From: Paramicrobacterium chengjingii | GTDB taxonomy: Bacteria; Actinomycetota; Actinomycetes; Actinomycetales; Microbacteriaceae | Length of the DNA stretch: 64,000 nt | Reading direction: 5' to 3' | Assembly: GCF_011751765.2 (NCBI RefSeq) | Contig: NZ_CP061169.1 | Location: 248,001 to 312,000 of the forward strand | Shown here: one piece after another, positions 8,519-18,389 of the stretch | Layout of the letters: the number at the start of each line of letters is the position of its first letter | Position numbering within the stretch: position 1 is the stretch's first letter | Notes under the pieces: generated by a model | Told to the model about the DNA's origin: nothing | Databases searched by the model: none | The model's input: the letters and a program-made list of their open reading frames with translations, nothing else | Translations under genes and position numbers: made by a program

Positions 8519-9244
8519 ATGGATGGCGATTCCGATCTCACTCCATTGCCCGACGGCTGGCAGCGCGCACTCGTGATCATGGCGCATCCAGATGATCCCG
8601 AGTACGGCGTCGGTGCTGCCGTTGCGACGTGGACGGCCGCGGGCAAGGACGTGCGCTACGTTCTCGGCACGCGTGGCGAGGCGGGTATCGCAGGGATGCA
8701 GCCCGATGAGTCCGCGCGCGTTCGCGAGGCCGAGCAGCGCCGGGCGATCGCCCACGTCGGCGTGAGTGAACTCGAGTTTCTCGACCACCGCGACGGCACA
8801 ATCGAGTACTCATCCATCCTCCGACGCGACATCGCCGAGACCATTCGACGGCACAGGCCGGAGTTCGTGGTCACCATGAATTTCCACGAGACGTGGTTCC
8901 CCGGCGCGTGGAACAGCGCCGATCACCGTGCATTCGGCCTCGCAGTCATGGATGCCGTTTCAGACGCCGCCAACGAGTGGATCTTTCCCGACCTTTCAGA
9001 CGACGGTTTCGAACCGTGGGCAGGCGTGCATCACGTCGCGGTGAACAGCCCAACCGGAACTCACGCGGTCGAGGTCTCCGATGGGGTGGATGCCGCGATA
9101 GCGTCACTCGTCGAGCACGCACAGTACCTTGCCGCGCTCAGTGGCGACCCGATTCTCGATCAGGCGACCCGCCAGGTTCTCAGCGTTACGGGCGGCCCGG
9201 ATGCTTCGAAGCGCTACGTGCGCTTCGATCTCTACAACATGTAG
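8519..9244 (+). CDS. PIG-L family LmbE-like deacetylase
   Basis: A 241-residue zinc-dependent amidase/deacetylase with the AHPDDPEYG metal motif near the N-terminus and a conserved ADH (SADHRAFG) further on. This family includes MshB and Mca of mycothiol metabolism and various GlcNAc de-N-acetylases; which one applies cannot be told here. The frame is open to a GTG at 8495, but the ATG at 8519 fits family length better. Neither start has a strong ribosome site. Confidence 0.83.
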   Translation: MDGDSDLTPLPDGWQRALVIMAHPDDPEYGVGAAVATWTAAGKDVRYVLGTRGEAGIAGMQPDESARVREAEQRRAIAHVGVSELEFLDHRDGTIEYSSILRRDIAETIRRHRPEFVVTMNFHETWFPGAWNSADHRAFGLAVMDAVSDAANEWIFPDLSDDGFEPWAGVHHVAVNSPTGTHAVEVSDGVDAAIASLVEHAQYLAALSGDPILDQATRQVLSVTGGPDASKRYVRFDLYNM

Positions 9245-9324
9245 CACATGTAGCGGAGTGATGCTGATTACGCACTCGGCCAGCATGAACGTCACACTCA
9301 TATTCTCTGCTTAAGCTGGCGGCC

Positions 9325-10827
9325 ATGGCTTCCGGAGATACCCCGACCTACACGACTTCATCTGATCTCTCCCCGCAGGGTGCCGACGCGTCGCACAAGC
9401 GGTCGTTCTTTGGTCAGCCGCGAGCGCTCGCTCACATCTTCGGAGTGGAAATGTGGGAGCGTTTCTCGTTCTACGGGATGCAGGGCATCCTCATCTACTA
9501 CCTGTACTTCTCCGTCGCTGACGGCGGCCTCGGGATGCCGCAGGCCGCTGCCGCCGGAATCGTGGGCGCTTACGGGGGCGGGGTCTATCTGTCGACCGTT
9601 CTCGGCGCCTGGCTCGCCGACCGAGTCTTCGGTTCGGAACGCGTCTTGTTCTCGAGCGCGATCATCATCGTGTGCGGTCACGTGGCGCTCGCGCTTCTGC
9701 CGGGGTTCGTCGGAGTGGGCATTGGACTGATTCTCGTTGCTCTCGGCAGCGGCGGCCTCAAGGCCAACGCGACAAGCGTGGTCGGCACGTTGTACTCTCA
9801 GGACGACACGCGTCGGGATGCCGGTTTCTCGCTTTTCTATCTCGGAATCAACCTCGGCTCGTTCGTCGGCCCGATCGTGACCGGGGCCCTGCAGTCGAGC
9901 GTCGGTTTCCACATCGGCTTCGGTGCGGCTGCCGTCGGCATGGTTCTCGGGCTCATCCAGTACTCGATCGGTCGTCGGGGCCTGCCAGCGAGCGCCCGCG
10001 AAGTGCCGAACCCGCTATCTGGCGCCGGGCGACTCACCTGGACCTTCATTGGTGTCGTCGCTGTCGCTGTCGTTGTCGGCCTATGCCTCACCGGTGTGAT
10101 CCGCGCCGACAATCTGCCGGGAATCGTGATCGCGGTGACGGTGCTTGCAGCGATCGCGTATTTCATCGTGCTGCTTACGAGCCGAAAGTTGGATGCTACG
10201 GAGCGACACCGCGTCTTCGCCTTCATCCCGCTCTTCCTCGCCTCGAGCGCGTTCTGGTCGCTATACCAACAGCAGTTCACCGTGATCCCGATCTACGCCG
10301 AGCAGCGCCTGGACCTCAACCTCTTCGGCTGGGCGATCCCGCCGACCTGGGTGCAGTCGATCAACCCGATCTTCATCATTCTGCTGTCCGGTGCGTTCGC
10401 GGCGCTGTGGACGAAGTGGGGCGCACGTCAGCCGTCGACGCCCGTCAAATTCGGTCTCGGCACAGCCGGTGTCGGTGTGGCGTTCTTGATCTTCCTCATT
10501 TGGTCTGGGGGAGAGGGGGCGACTACTCCGTTCTTCGCCATTGTTCTCATTCTCTTCGTATTCACGATTGCGGAGCTTCTTATCTCACCCGTCGGCCTCT
10601 CGGTGTCGACAAAGCTTGCGCCGCGCTCGATGCGGGCGCAGATGGTGGCGCTGTTCTTCCTCTCGATCGCTCTCGGCTCTGCTGTGTCGGGGCAGCTTGC
10701 GAGTCTGTACGAGTCGTTGCCCGAGGGAACGTACTTCAGCATCATCGGCGGCATCGCCATTGTGCTTGGCATCATTGTTGCGGCGATCTCGCCGTGGGTG
10801 CGGGGGCTCATGCGTGGCGTGCGCTGA
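9325..10827 (+). CDS. POT/PTR family proton-dependent oligopeptide transporter
   Basis: A 500-residue multi-pass membrane protein. The proton-peptide symporter signature GVEMWERFSFYGMQGILIYY is present near residue 40, carrying the ExxERxxYxG-type motif, and FYLGINLGSF follows. About 12-14 hydrophobic segments are visible, as expected for a di/tripeptide importer. It is a single gene ending in a strong stem-loop shared with the convergent mdh gene. Confidence 0.9.
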   Translation: MASGDTPTYTTSSDLSPQGADASHKRSFFGQPRALAHIFGVEMWERFSFYGMQGILIYYLYFSVADGGLGMPQAAAAGIVGAYGGGVYLSTVLGAWLADRVFGSERVLFSSAIIIVCGHVALALLPGFVGVGIGLILVALGSGGLKANATSVVGTLYSQDDTRRDAGFSLFYLGINLGSFVGPIVTGALQSSVGFHIGFGAAAVGMVLGLIQYSIGRRGLPASAREVPNPLSGAGRLTWTFIGVVAVAVVVGLCLTGVIRADNLPGIVIAVTVLAAIAYFIVLLTSRKLDATERHRVFAFIPLFLASSAFWSLYQQQFTVIPIYAEQRLDLNLFGWAIPPTWVQSINPIFIILLSGAFAALWTKWGARQPSTPVKFGLGTAGVGVAFLIFLIWSGGEGATTPFFAIVLILFVFTIAELLISPVGLSVSTKLAPRSMRAQMVALFFLSIALGSAVSGQLASLYESLPEGTYFSIIGGIAIVLGIIVAAISPWVRGLMRGVR

Positions 10828-10853
10828 CAGTGCACCGATCACGTTCTGTATGC

Positions 10854-10897
10854 CTGCGGACGTACTGGGCCGCCGCGGCGTGACAGTACGACCGCAG
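10854..10897. terminator. Stem-loop between convergent genes, U-tract-less terminator candidate
   Basis: The arms CTGCGGACGTACTG (10854-10867) and CAGTACGACCGCAG (10884-10897) pair at 13 of 14 positions around a 16-base GC-rich loop. The hairpin lies between the stops of the transporter (10827) and malate dehydrogenase (10928). It has no run of T on either side, so if it terminates it does so in the U-less manner often proposed for actinobacteria. Confidence 0.55.
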
Positions 10898-10927
10898 ATG
10901 TCAAAACAAGAGGCGTGACCCCGACGC

Positions 10928-11971
<1,044 letters not shown>

Positions 11972-12124
11972 CTACGGGCATGATCCGACCTGTGCCAGGT
12001 GGCTCCTTTGGCGTGCGAAGACACTGGTCCCAGGAGTAGTGGTTCACATTTTCGGCAAAGGAGATCAGCACGATCGGGAGCGGACTCGCCAAAGTCGCTG
12101 CGGGCTGACCGAGCCGCAGCAGCG

Positions 12125-12985
12125 TCAGAAGCTTTCGCGCCAGTCTCTGATGACACGGACCGCGTCGTCGAGGTGGGACTCCAAGATGAAGTGCCCACTT
12201 TCAATCAGCTCGATGCGAGCATCGGGGGAGTCTCGGAGGAATGCCGTGGCTCCGGCTGCACCGAAGATTTCGTCATTCTTGCCCCAGATGGCGAGAACAG
12301 GAACCCCGGAGCTGCGTAGCCACTTCTGAACGTCAGCGTACATCGGGCGGTTTGTCGCATAGTCGCCGAACAGGGTCAGCTGAGCGCGATCGACTCCGGG
12401 GCGCTCCAGAAGTGCAATGTCGTGCTCCCACGCATCCGGGTCGACGGTGGATGCATCTGGCACTCCGTGCGTGTACTGCCACTCGACGGCCTCTCGTCCG
12501 AGAGCCGGACGGAGGGCCGCCTCGTTTTCTGCGGAGGCATCAGCGGCGTATGCCCAGATGGGTGCCCAGAACTCGGGCACGAACCCTTCTTCATACGCGT
12601 TGCCGTTCTGCGAGATCACTCCCTCGACGGATTCAGGGCTGGCCAGCGCGAGGCGCCAACCAATCGGAGCACCGTAGTCGTGCACGTACATCGTGTACGT
12701 GGAGACTTCAAGCTGCGACAACAATTTCTGCGTGACATCGGCGAGTGAATCGAATGAGTACTCGAAGTCATCGGCAGAGGGTGCTGACGAACACCCAAAA
12801 CCGATGTGATCCGGCGCGATCACCCGGTAGCGGTCCGCAAGGGCAGGAATGAGGTGCCGGAACATGTGCGAGCTCGTGGGGTAGCCGTGCAGCAACAAAA
12901 GAACGGGTGCGTCGTGGGGCCCGGCTTCACGATAGAAGACCTGCAAACCATCGATGGACGCTGTGCGGTGGTGAACGACAGGCAT
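12125..12985 (-). CDS. Alpha/beta hydrolase, epoxide hydrolase/haloalkane dehalogenase-like
   Basis: A 286-residue alpha/beta-fold hydrolase. LLLHGYPTSS carries the oxyanion-hole HG, and the nucleophile elbow reads HDYGAPIG, so the nucleophile is Asp, as in epoxide hydrolases and haloalkane dehalogenases rather than Ser esterases. The catalytic His is in ESGHFILESH near the C-terminus. The ATG has a strong ribosome site (AAGGAG, 6 bases). It is divergent from a CGNR zinc-finger gene across a short AT-rich interval, suggesting that the latter may control it. Confidence 0.85.
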   Translation of the reverse strand: MPVVHHRTASIDGLQVFYREAGPHDAPVLLLLHGYPTSSHMFRHLIPALADRYRVIAPDHIGFGCSSAPSADDFEYSFDSLADVTQKLLSQLEVSTYTMYVHDYGAPIGWRLALASPESVEGVISQNGNAYEEGFVPEFWAPIWAYAADASAENEAALRPALGREAVEWQYTHGVPDASTVDPDAWEHDIALLERPGVDRAQLTLFGDYATNRPMYADVQKWLRSSGVPVLAIWGKNDEIFGAAGATAFLRDSPDARIELIESGHFILESHLDDAVRVIRDWRESF

Positions 12986-12999
12986 TACTAACTCCTTAA

Positions 13000-13018
13000 A
13001 CTAGATTAACTGGTTAGT
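13000..13018. promoter_or_regulatory. AT-rich dyad in a divergent promoter region
   Basis: The 68-base interval between the hydrolase and the CGNR gene is much more AT-rich than its surroundings. It contains TAACTGGTTA (13007-13016), a 4-base-arm dyad, inside a longer imperfect repeat with ACTA at both ends. An additional ACTAAC (12987-12992) pairs with GTTAGT (13013-13018). It could be the operator of the divergent regulator, but the symmetry is modest. Confidence 0.35.
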
Positions 13019-13059
13019 CACACGTTAGCATAGAAGGGAAACGATGCCGAAGGGTGCAC

Positions 13060-13554
13060 ATGGTTCACGACGAAGATCTTTTGCTTGCTGTGCTGAACAG
13101 TGCCCCTGTCGTCGACGGCACTCAGACTGACGCCCTGCAGGGCGCGGGGGGCAGTGAGCTTGTCGAACGATTCGGCGGTACGGGTTCCGCAGAGGAGATG
13201 TTCTGTGTGCGGCAGGTTCGCGATCTCCTCCACGAAGTGATTCGCGATGGCGCGGACGTCACCGAGCTCACCTCCATCGTGAGCAGCGCAGCGCTCACAC
13301 CCCAGGTGACCGCCACCGGAATTGCGTGGGAGCTGCAGGCGCCGCCCGATGAAAGGCTCGCCATTCGCGCCGCACTTGCGTGGTCAGACGTGATTCAGAA
13401 ACTACCTGGCCGCCTACGTGCCTGCGCGAACACCGAATGCAACCTGTTCCTCATTGACCACAGTCGCCCCGGCTCCGCCCGGTGGTGCTCGATGGCCACC
13501 TGCGGAAACAGAATGAAGGCGCGTAGTCACGCACGGCGGCAGCGCACGGCATAG
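13060..13554 (+). CDS. CGNR zinc-finger / ABATE-type protein
   Basis: A 164-residue protein. The N-terminal two thirds resemble the ABATE domain, and the C-terminus is a CGNR zinc finger: CANTECNLFLIDHS then RWCSMATCGNRMKARSHARR, with four cysteines. Such proteins are considered probable transcription factors of stress or catabolic genes. A GTG at 13054 is also open; the ATG at 13060 is 6 bases from GAAGGG. Divergent from the epoxide-hydrolase-like gene, which is the likely target. Confidence 0.82.
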   Translation: MVHDEDLLLAVLNSAPVVDGTQTDALQGAGGSELVERFGGTGSAEEMFCVRQVRDLLHEVIRDGADVTELTSIVSSAALTPQVTATGIAWELQAPPDERLAIRAALAWSDVIQKLPGRLRACANTECNLFLIDHSRPGSARWCSMATCGNRMKARSHARRQRTA

Positions 13555-13594
13555 ATGCTCTCTGTGCCGACGCACGCATCGACGAAAGTCGGGC

Positions 13595-13608
13595 CAGTGT
13601 ATACACTG
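13595..13608. promoter_or_regulatory. Palindromic operator 1, GntR/FCD type
   Basis: CAGTGTATACACTG is a perfect 14-base palindrome upstream of the GntR gene. Together with the near-identical site at 13658-13671 it gives the shared pattern CArTGTATACAyTG, typical of sites bound by FCD-type GntR dimers. Its centre is 63 bases from that of the second site. Confidence 0.7.
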
Positions 13609-13657
13609 AAAGAAGTACGAGAGAGTTACCTGCGCTTTCACGCGACGAGTTTCTCAG

Positions 13658-13671
13658 CAATGTATACATTG
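13658..13671. promoter_or_regulatory. Palindromic operator 2, GntR/FCD type
   Basis: CAATGTATACATTG is a perfect 14-base palindrome ending 9 bases before the ribosome site (GGGAGGGGGA) of the GntR gene. It should overlap the promoter or early transcript of the gntR-prpDBC operon, so binding would give autorepression and repression of the methylcitrate genes. Confidence 0.72.
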
Positions 13672-13691
13672 AAGGATGTTGGGAGGGGGAT

Positions 13692-14348
13692 ATGCGCGCC
13701 AGCGACACGGTGTACCGGGCGCTCCGCGAGGAAATTCTCGACGGCACGATCCCACCGGGAACGACACTCACCGAGGTGGAGCAGTCCACACGACTCGGCT
13801 ACTCGCGCACCCCGGTGCGGGAAGCCCTTGGAAGGCTGACTGCCGACGGACTCGTTGCGGCAGCATCCGCCCGCGCTCTAGTCGTGACCGACGTCGCAGA
13901 CGACGACATCACAGCGCTCTACGAACTGCGTGAAGCACTCGAGGTGACCGCCGCGCAGCTTGCCGCGGCCCGGCGCGACGTGCGCGAATTCGCCGACCTG
14001 CACGAGCAATTCACGCATGCGGCCGAGCTCGTCGACGGCGGGGAACACGAACTGCAGCGCTACTACGACCTCGTGACCGAGCTGGATGCCGCGATCGACA
14101 TCGCCGTGGGCAACAGCTATCTCGAGCAGGCTCTGCGCAGCGTGCGATTGCACTCCGCTCGAGTGCGCCGCAGCGCACGGAGAAACCCCGAGCGACTGCG
14201 TCAGGCGGCATCCGAACACCTCTTGATCTGCCAGGCGATTCGCGACGGCGACGCCGCGCTCGCCGGTCATGCCACTCACGTGCACCTCCGTCTCAGTCGC
14301 GCCAACGCGCTCGCCGCCCCGCCGAATGCGGTGCAGACAGCATCCTGA
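13692..14348 (+). CDS. GntR family (FadR/FCD) regulator of the methylcitrate operon
   Basis: A 218-residue regulator. The winged helix is at about 5-70 ([20 protein letters not shown]) and the helical FCD ligand domain at about 80-205. Its TGA overlaps the first ATG of the prpD frame. It heads the prpDBC genes and has two palindromes upstream, so it most likely senses a propionate-derived acid (for example methylcitrate) and controls this operon. The ligand is inference from context. Confidence 0.87.
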   Translation: MRASDTVYRALREEILDGTIPPGTTLTEVEQSTRLGYSRTPVREALGRLTADGLVAAASARALVVTDVADDDITALYELREALEVTAAQLAAARRDVREFADLHEQFTHAAELVDGGEHELQRYYDLVTELDAAIDIAVGNSYLEQALRSVRLHSARVRRSARRNPERLRQAASEHLLICQAIRDGDAALAGHATHVHLRLSRANALAAPPNAVQTAS

Positions 14349-14365
14349 TGAAAGGGAACCATCCC

Positions 14366-15889
14366 ATGAAGACCCACAACCTGCGCACTCACAGAAGCGA
14401 CGAGAACCTCGAGCGCACGAGCCAGCTTGCCTGGGCGATCGCCGAGGTCGCCGCAGACGATGTCGAGGTGAGCGACGACGTCAGCGAGATGGTGATCAAC
14501 CGTGTGATCGACAACGCGGCAGTCGCCGCAGCATCCGTCACCCGTGCCCCCGTAGCCGCCGCTCGCGCCCAGGCGCTGACGCACCCGGTGTCGGTGAACG
14601 GTGATGGCTCGACGGTGTTCGGGCGTGAGCCGTCGCGCCGCGTCAGCCCCGAGTGGGCGGCGTGGGCGAACGGCGTTGCCGTGCGCGAACTGGACTTCCA
14701 CGACACATTTCTCTCAGCCGAGTACTCTCACCCGGGGGACAACATTCCCGCGATGGTTGCCGTCGGCCAGCACGTGGGCAGCACGGGGCGCGACGTCGTG
14801 CGGGGTATCGCAACGGGCTACGAGATTCAGATCGACCTGGTGAAGGCGATCAGCCTGCACAAGCACAAGATCGACCATGTCGCGCACCTCGGTCCCTCGG
14901 CTGCAGCGGGGCTCGGCACGATGCTGCACCTCGACCCCGAGGTGATCTTTCAAGCGATCGGACAGGCGCTGCACACCACGACAGCCACCCGGCAGTCGCG
15001 CAAGGGGCAGATCTCAACGTGGAAGGCGCACGCCCCGGCTTTCGCGGGGAAGATGGCCGTTGAGTCCGTCGACCGGGCAATGCGCGGCCAGACGTCGCCC
15101 GAACCCATTTGGGAGGGTGAAGATGGCGTGATCGCCTGGCTGCTCGACGGGCCGGAAGCGTCATATGACGTGTCGCTGCCCGAGCGAGGCGAAGCCAAAC
15201 GGGCGATTCTCGACAGTTACACGAAGGAGCACTCCGCGGAGTACCAGGCGCAGGCCTGGATCGACCTTGCCCGAAAGCTGCACAACGAGCACCCGGAGCT
15301 GCTGGCGCCCGGCGCGATTCGCAGCGTCGTCATCCACACATCGCACCACACGCACTTCGTGATCGGCTCGGGTGCCAATGACCCGCAGAAGTACGACCCG
15401 AGCGCATCGCGCGAGACCCTCGACCACTCGATTCCGTACATTTTCGCCGTCGCGCTGCAAGACGGTGAGTGGCACCACGTGCGCTCCTACGCCCCCGAGC
15501 GGGCAGGCCGCCCCGACACTGTCGAGCTCTGGAAACGGATCACCACCGAGGAAGATCCCGAATGGACGCGTCGCTACCACTCGCTCGACCCGAAAGAGAA
15601 GGCGTTCGGCGGACGCGTCACGATCACGCTCACAGACGGCAGCGTCATCACCGATGAGATCGCCGTCGCCGATGCCCACCCGCTCGGAGCGAGACCGTTT
15701 GCCCGGGCGAACTACATCGAGAAGTTCCGCTCGCTCGCGGAGCCCGTAGTCACGGTAGACGAGATCGAGCGCTTTCTCGACGTTGCGCAGCGTCTTCCCG
15801 AGCTCGAGCCGCACGAGCTGGCAGATCTCACGTTCACCGTCGAACCCGGCGTGCTCGCCTCGGTGCCGACAACGAAGGGACTCTTCTAA
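14366..15889 (+). CDS. prpD: 2-methylcitrate dehydratase, MmgE/PrpD family
   Basis: A 507-residue dehydratase that converts 2-methylcitrate to 2-methylaconitate in propionyl-CoA catabolism. The MmgE/PrpD fold spans almost the whole protein; [17 protein letters not shown] and the His-rich [18 protein letters not shown] are recognisable family stretches. An ATG at 14348 overlaps the gntR stop, but the AAAGGG at 14350-14355 serves the ATG at 14366 with about 9 bases spacing. The stop overlaps prpB (TAATG). Confidence 0.92.
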   Translation: MKTHNLRTHRSDENLERTSQLAWAIAEVAADDVEVSDDVSEMVINRVIDNAAVAAASVTRAPVAAARAQALTHPVSVNGDGSTVFGREPSRRVSPEWAAWANGVAVRELDFHDTFLSAEYSHPGDNIPAMVAVGQHVGSTGRDVVRGIATGYEIQIDLVKAISLHKHKIDHVAHLGPSAAAGLGTMLHLDPEVIFQAIGQALHTTTATRQSRKGQISTWKAHAPAFAGKMAVESVDRAMRGQTSPEPIWEGEDGVIAWLLDGPEASYDVSLPERGEAKRAILDSYTKEHSAEYQAQAWIDLARKLHNEHPELLAPGAIRSVVIHTSHHTHFVIGSGANDPQKYDPSASRETLDHSIPYIFAVALQDGEWHHVRSYAPERAGRPDTVELWKRITTEEDPEWTRRYHSLDPKEKAFGGRVTITLTDGSVITDEIAVADAHPLGARPFARANYIEKFRSLAEPVVTVDEIERFLDVAQRLPELEPHELADLTFTVEPGVLASVPTTKGLF

Positions 15890-16788
15890 TGCTCTACTCG
15901 CAAATGGATGCCGGTGCCAAGCGTCGCGCGTTTCGAAAGCGCCTCGCGACGGGGGAGCTGCTGCGCTTCCCCGGTGCGTTCAACCCGCTGAGCGCCCGAC
16001 TGATCGAGCGCAAGGGCTTCGACGGAGTCTATATCTCGGGCGCAGTGCTGAGCGCCGACCTCGGTCTGCCGGACATCGGGCTGACGACGCTTACCGAGGT
16101 AGCGACCCGCGCAGGTCAGATCGCGCGCATGACCGAGCTGCCCGCGATCGTCGACGCCGACACCGGCTTCGGCGAGCCGATGAACGTCGCCCGCACCATT
16201 CAGGAGCTCGAGAATGCCGGCTTGTCGGGAACGCACATCGAAGATCAGGTCAACCCCAAGCGCTGCGGTCACCTCGACGGCAAGCAGGTCGTCGACGAGT
16301 CGACGGCGCTGAAGCGCATCCGGGCAGCGGTCGATGCCCGCCGTGACCCGAACTTCCTCATCATGGCGCGCACCGACATTCGGGCCGTTGGCGGGCTCGA
16401 CGCCGCGAAAGACCGCGCGAAGAAGCTCGTGGATGCTGGCGCAGACGCGATCTTCCCCGAGGCAATGCGCTCGCTCGACGAGTTCGACGCCGTGCGCAGC
16501 GCCGTCGACGTGCCGGTGCTGGCGAACATGACCGAGTTCGGCAAGAGCGAGCTGTTCACAACCGAGCAGCTCGCGAGCGTTGGAATCAACATCGTGATCT
16601 GGCCCGTTTCGCTTCTGCGCATGGCCATGGGCGCAGCATCCCGTGCCCTTGACACGCTGAACGACGAGGGCTCGCTCACGACACAGCTCGATGCAATGCA
16701 GCACCGCGCCGATCTCTACGACCTCATCGACTACGAGTCGTATAACCACTTCGACAGCTCGGTGTTCAACTTCGCAGTCGAAAAGTAA
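15889..16788 (+). CDS. prpB: 2-methylisocitrate lyase
   Basis: A 299-residue lyase of the ICL/PEP mutase superfamily cleaving 2-methylisocitrate to pyruvate and succinate. The Mg-binding VDADTGFG and the active-site loop NPKRCGHLDGK are visible; the KRCGH form matches PrpB. The start codon overlaps the prpD stop, and GAAGGG lies about 9 bases upstream. A second in-frame ATG at 15904 lacks a ribosome site. Confidence 0.93.
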   Translation: MLYSQMDAGAKRRAFRKRLATGELLRFPGAFNPLSARLIERKGFDGVYISGAVLSADLGLPDIGLTTLTEVATRAGQIARMTELPAIVDADTGFGEPMNVARTIQELENAGLSGTHIEDQVNPKRCGHLDGKQVVDESTALKRIRAAVDARRDPNFLIMARTDIRAVGGLDAAKDRAKKLVDAGADAIFPEAMRSLDEFDAVRSAVDVPVLANMTEFGKSELFTTEQLASVGINIVIWPVSLLRMAMGAASRALDTLNDEGSLTTQLDAMQHRADLYDLIDYESYNHFDSSVFNFAVEK

Positions 16789-16838
16789 CCCCATCTCGAC
16801 GTAGAGTGCACACGTCACACCTGACGCAAAGGAGCATG

Positions 16839-17951
16839 ATGACCGACACCGACATCAAAAAGGGCCTCGCCGGGGTCGTCGCGGACTACACCGCGATTTC
16901 GAAGGTGAACCCTGAGACGAACTCGCTGCTCTATCGCGGATACCCCGTGCAAGAGCTCGCGGAGTCGTGCAGCTTCGAGCAGGTTGCGTACCTGTTGTGG
17001 AACGGAGAGCTCCCGAGTGACGACGAGCTTGCCGAGTTTGAGAAGGTGGAGCGCGACCAGCGGGCGCTCGAGAGCAACGTGAAGCAGGCGATCGACCTGC
17101 TGCCGACGACGTGCCACCCGATGGACGTGATCCGCACAGCTGTGAGCGTCATCGGCGCGAACGATGAGTCGGCCGAAGACAATTCCATTGAGGCCAACCG
17201 GCAGAAGGCGGTGCGGCTGTACGCCAAGCTGCCTGCGATTGTCGCGTACGATCAGCGACGTCGTCGAGGCGAAGATGCCGTTGAACCCCGCGATGACCTC
17301 GGATACTCGGCAAACTTTCTCTGGATGACGTTCGGCGAAGAGCCGGACCAGGTCGTCGAGCACGCGTTCACCGTGTCGATGATCCTCTACGCGGAGCACT
17401 CGTTCAACGCGTCGACGTTCACGGCGCGCGTTGTGACATCGACTCTCGCCGACCTGTATTCGGCCGTCACCGCTGCCGTGGGTGCGTTGAAGGGTGCCCT
17501 GCACGGCGGCGCGAACGAGGCCGTGATGCATGCGCTTGACGAGATCAAGACGGCGGATGCTGCCGAGCAGTGGCTCGACGACGCACTCGGCGAGAAGCGT
17601 AAGATCATGGGCTTTGGACACCGTGTGTATAAGAATGGCGACTCGCGCGTGCCGAGCATGAAGAAGGCACTCGACTCCCTCGCTGAACACTACGATCGGC
17701 AGGACATGCTCGATCTGTATGAGGCGCTCGAGAGAGCGATGGGTGACCGCAAGAACATCAAGCCGAACCTCGACTACCCGTCTGGCCCGGCCTATAACCT
17801 GATGGGATTCGACACGCAGACGTTCACACCGCTGTTTGTTGCAGCACGCATCACCGGGTGGACGGCGCACATCGCTGAGCAGCTGGCGAGCAATTCGCTC
17901 ATCCGGCCGCTGTCTGAGTACAACGGTCCGGACGAGCGCCACGTCGGGTAG
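16839..17951 (+). CDS. prpC: 2-methylcitrate synthase
   Basis: A 370-residue citrate synthase-fold enzyme condensing propionyl-CoA with oxaloacetate. It starts GLAGVVADYTAISKVNPETN, the short form typical of methylcitrate synthases, and carries EHSFNASTFTARV, LHGGANEAV and GFGHRVYKNGDSR with the active-site histidines. Two adjacent ATG codons (16836, 16839) follow AAAGGAG; the second has better spacing. With PrpD and PrpB it completes the methylcitrate cycle here. Confidence 0.9.
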   Translation: MTDTDIKKGLAGVVADYTAISKVNPETNSLLYRGYPVQELAESCSFEQVAYLLWNGELPSDDELAEFEKVERDQRALESNVKQAIDLLPTTCHPMDVIRTAVSVIGANDESAEDNSIEANRQKAVRLYAKLPAIVAYDQRRRRGEDAVEPRDDLGYSANFLWMTFGEEPDQVVEHAFTVSMILYAEHSFNASTFTARVVTSTLADLYSAVTAAVGALKGALHGGANEAVMHALDEIKTADAAEQWLDDALGEKRKIMGFGHRVYKNGDSRVPSMKKALDSLAEHYDRQDMLDLYEALERAMGDRKNIKPNLDYPSGPAYNLMGFDTQTFTPLFVAARITGWTAHIAEQLASNSLIRPLSEYNGPDERHVG

Positions 17952-17984
17952 CGGCCAGCTCCAGGAGCGGCTGTCAGTTCGTCG

Positions 17985-18335
17985 TCAAACCGCCGGCTTG
18001 TAGAGCGCGAACGGAGTGCCCTGATCGTCGGTGCACTCGATCCAGCGGCCGTGGGCTGACGCATCGCCCCCTGGTTCGTCTGCCGTTCCACCCAGAGCCC
18101 GGATCCGCTCAATCGCAGCATCCACGTCGTCGGGTTGGAATGCGAGCAGATTGGGGGAGCGAGCCCCGGATTCTCCACGCGGCCCAATGCCGCCCATGGG
18201 ATCTGACCCGAGAACGTGGTAACCGCCCGCGCTCCCGGGCTCACTGAACGTCCAGTCGAAAACGTCGCCATAGAACGCGGCGGCCTTTTCCAGGTCGACG
18301 ACATTCAGCACCCAGTACGAGAGTTGTGACGCCAT
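17985..18335 (-). CDS. VOC (glyoxalase/bleomycin resistance) family protein
   Basis: A 116-residue single-domain VOC protein beginning SQLSYWVLNVVDLEKAAAFY and ending WIECTDDQGTPFALYKP. The fold binds a metal and small substrates in lyases, dioxygenases or binding proteins; no specific role is evident. AGGTGA precedes the ATG. A short hairpin-like dyad lies just upstream. Confidence 0.82.
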   Translation of the reverse strand: MASQLSYWVLNVVDLEKAAAFYGDVFDWTFSEPGSAGGYHVLGSDPMGGIGPRGESGARSPNLLAFQPDDVDAAIERIRALGGTADEPGGDASAHGRWIECTDDQGTPFALYKPAV

Positions 18336-18346
18336 GATTCACCTCC

Positions 18347-18362
18347 GTGTGCGTATGCACAC
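18347..18362. promoter_or_regulatory. Short perfect dyad before the VOC gene
   Basis: GTGTGC-GTAT-GCACAC (6-base arms) lies immediately upstream of the ribosome site of the VOC gene. It may be an operator or a 5' leader hairpin; no regulator is adjacent to support either. Confidence 0.35.
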
Positions 18363-18389
18363 AGAATACTCCCGTGGCGTGGGTCTGCT

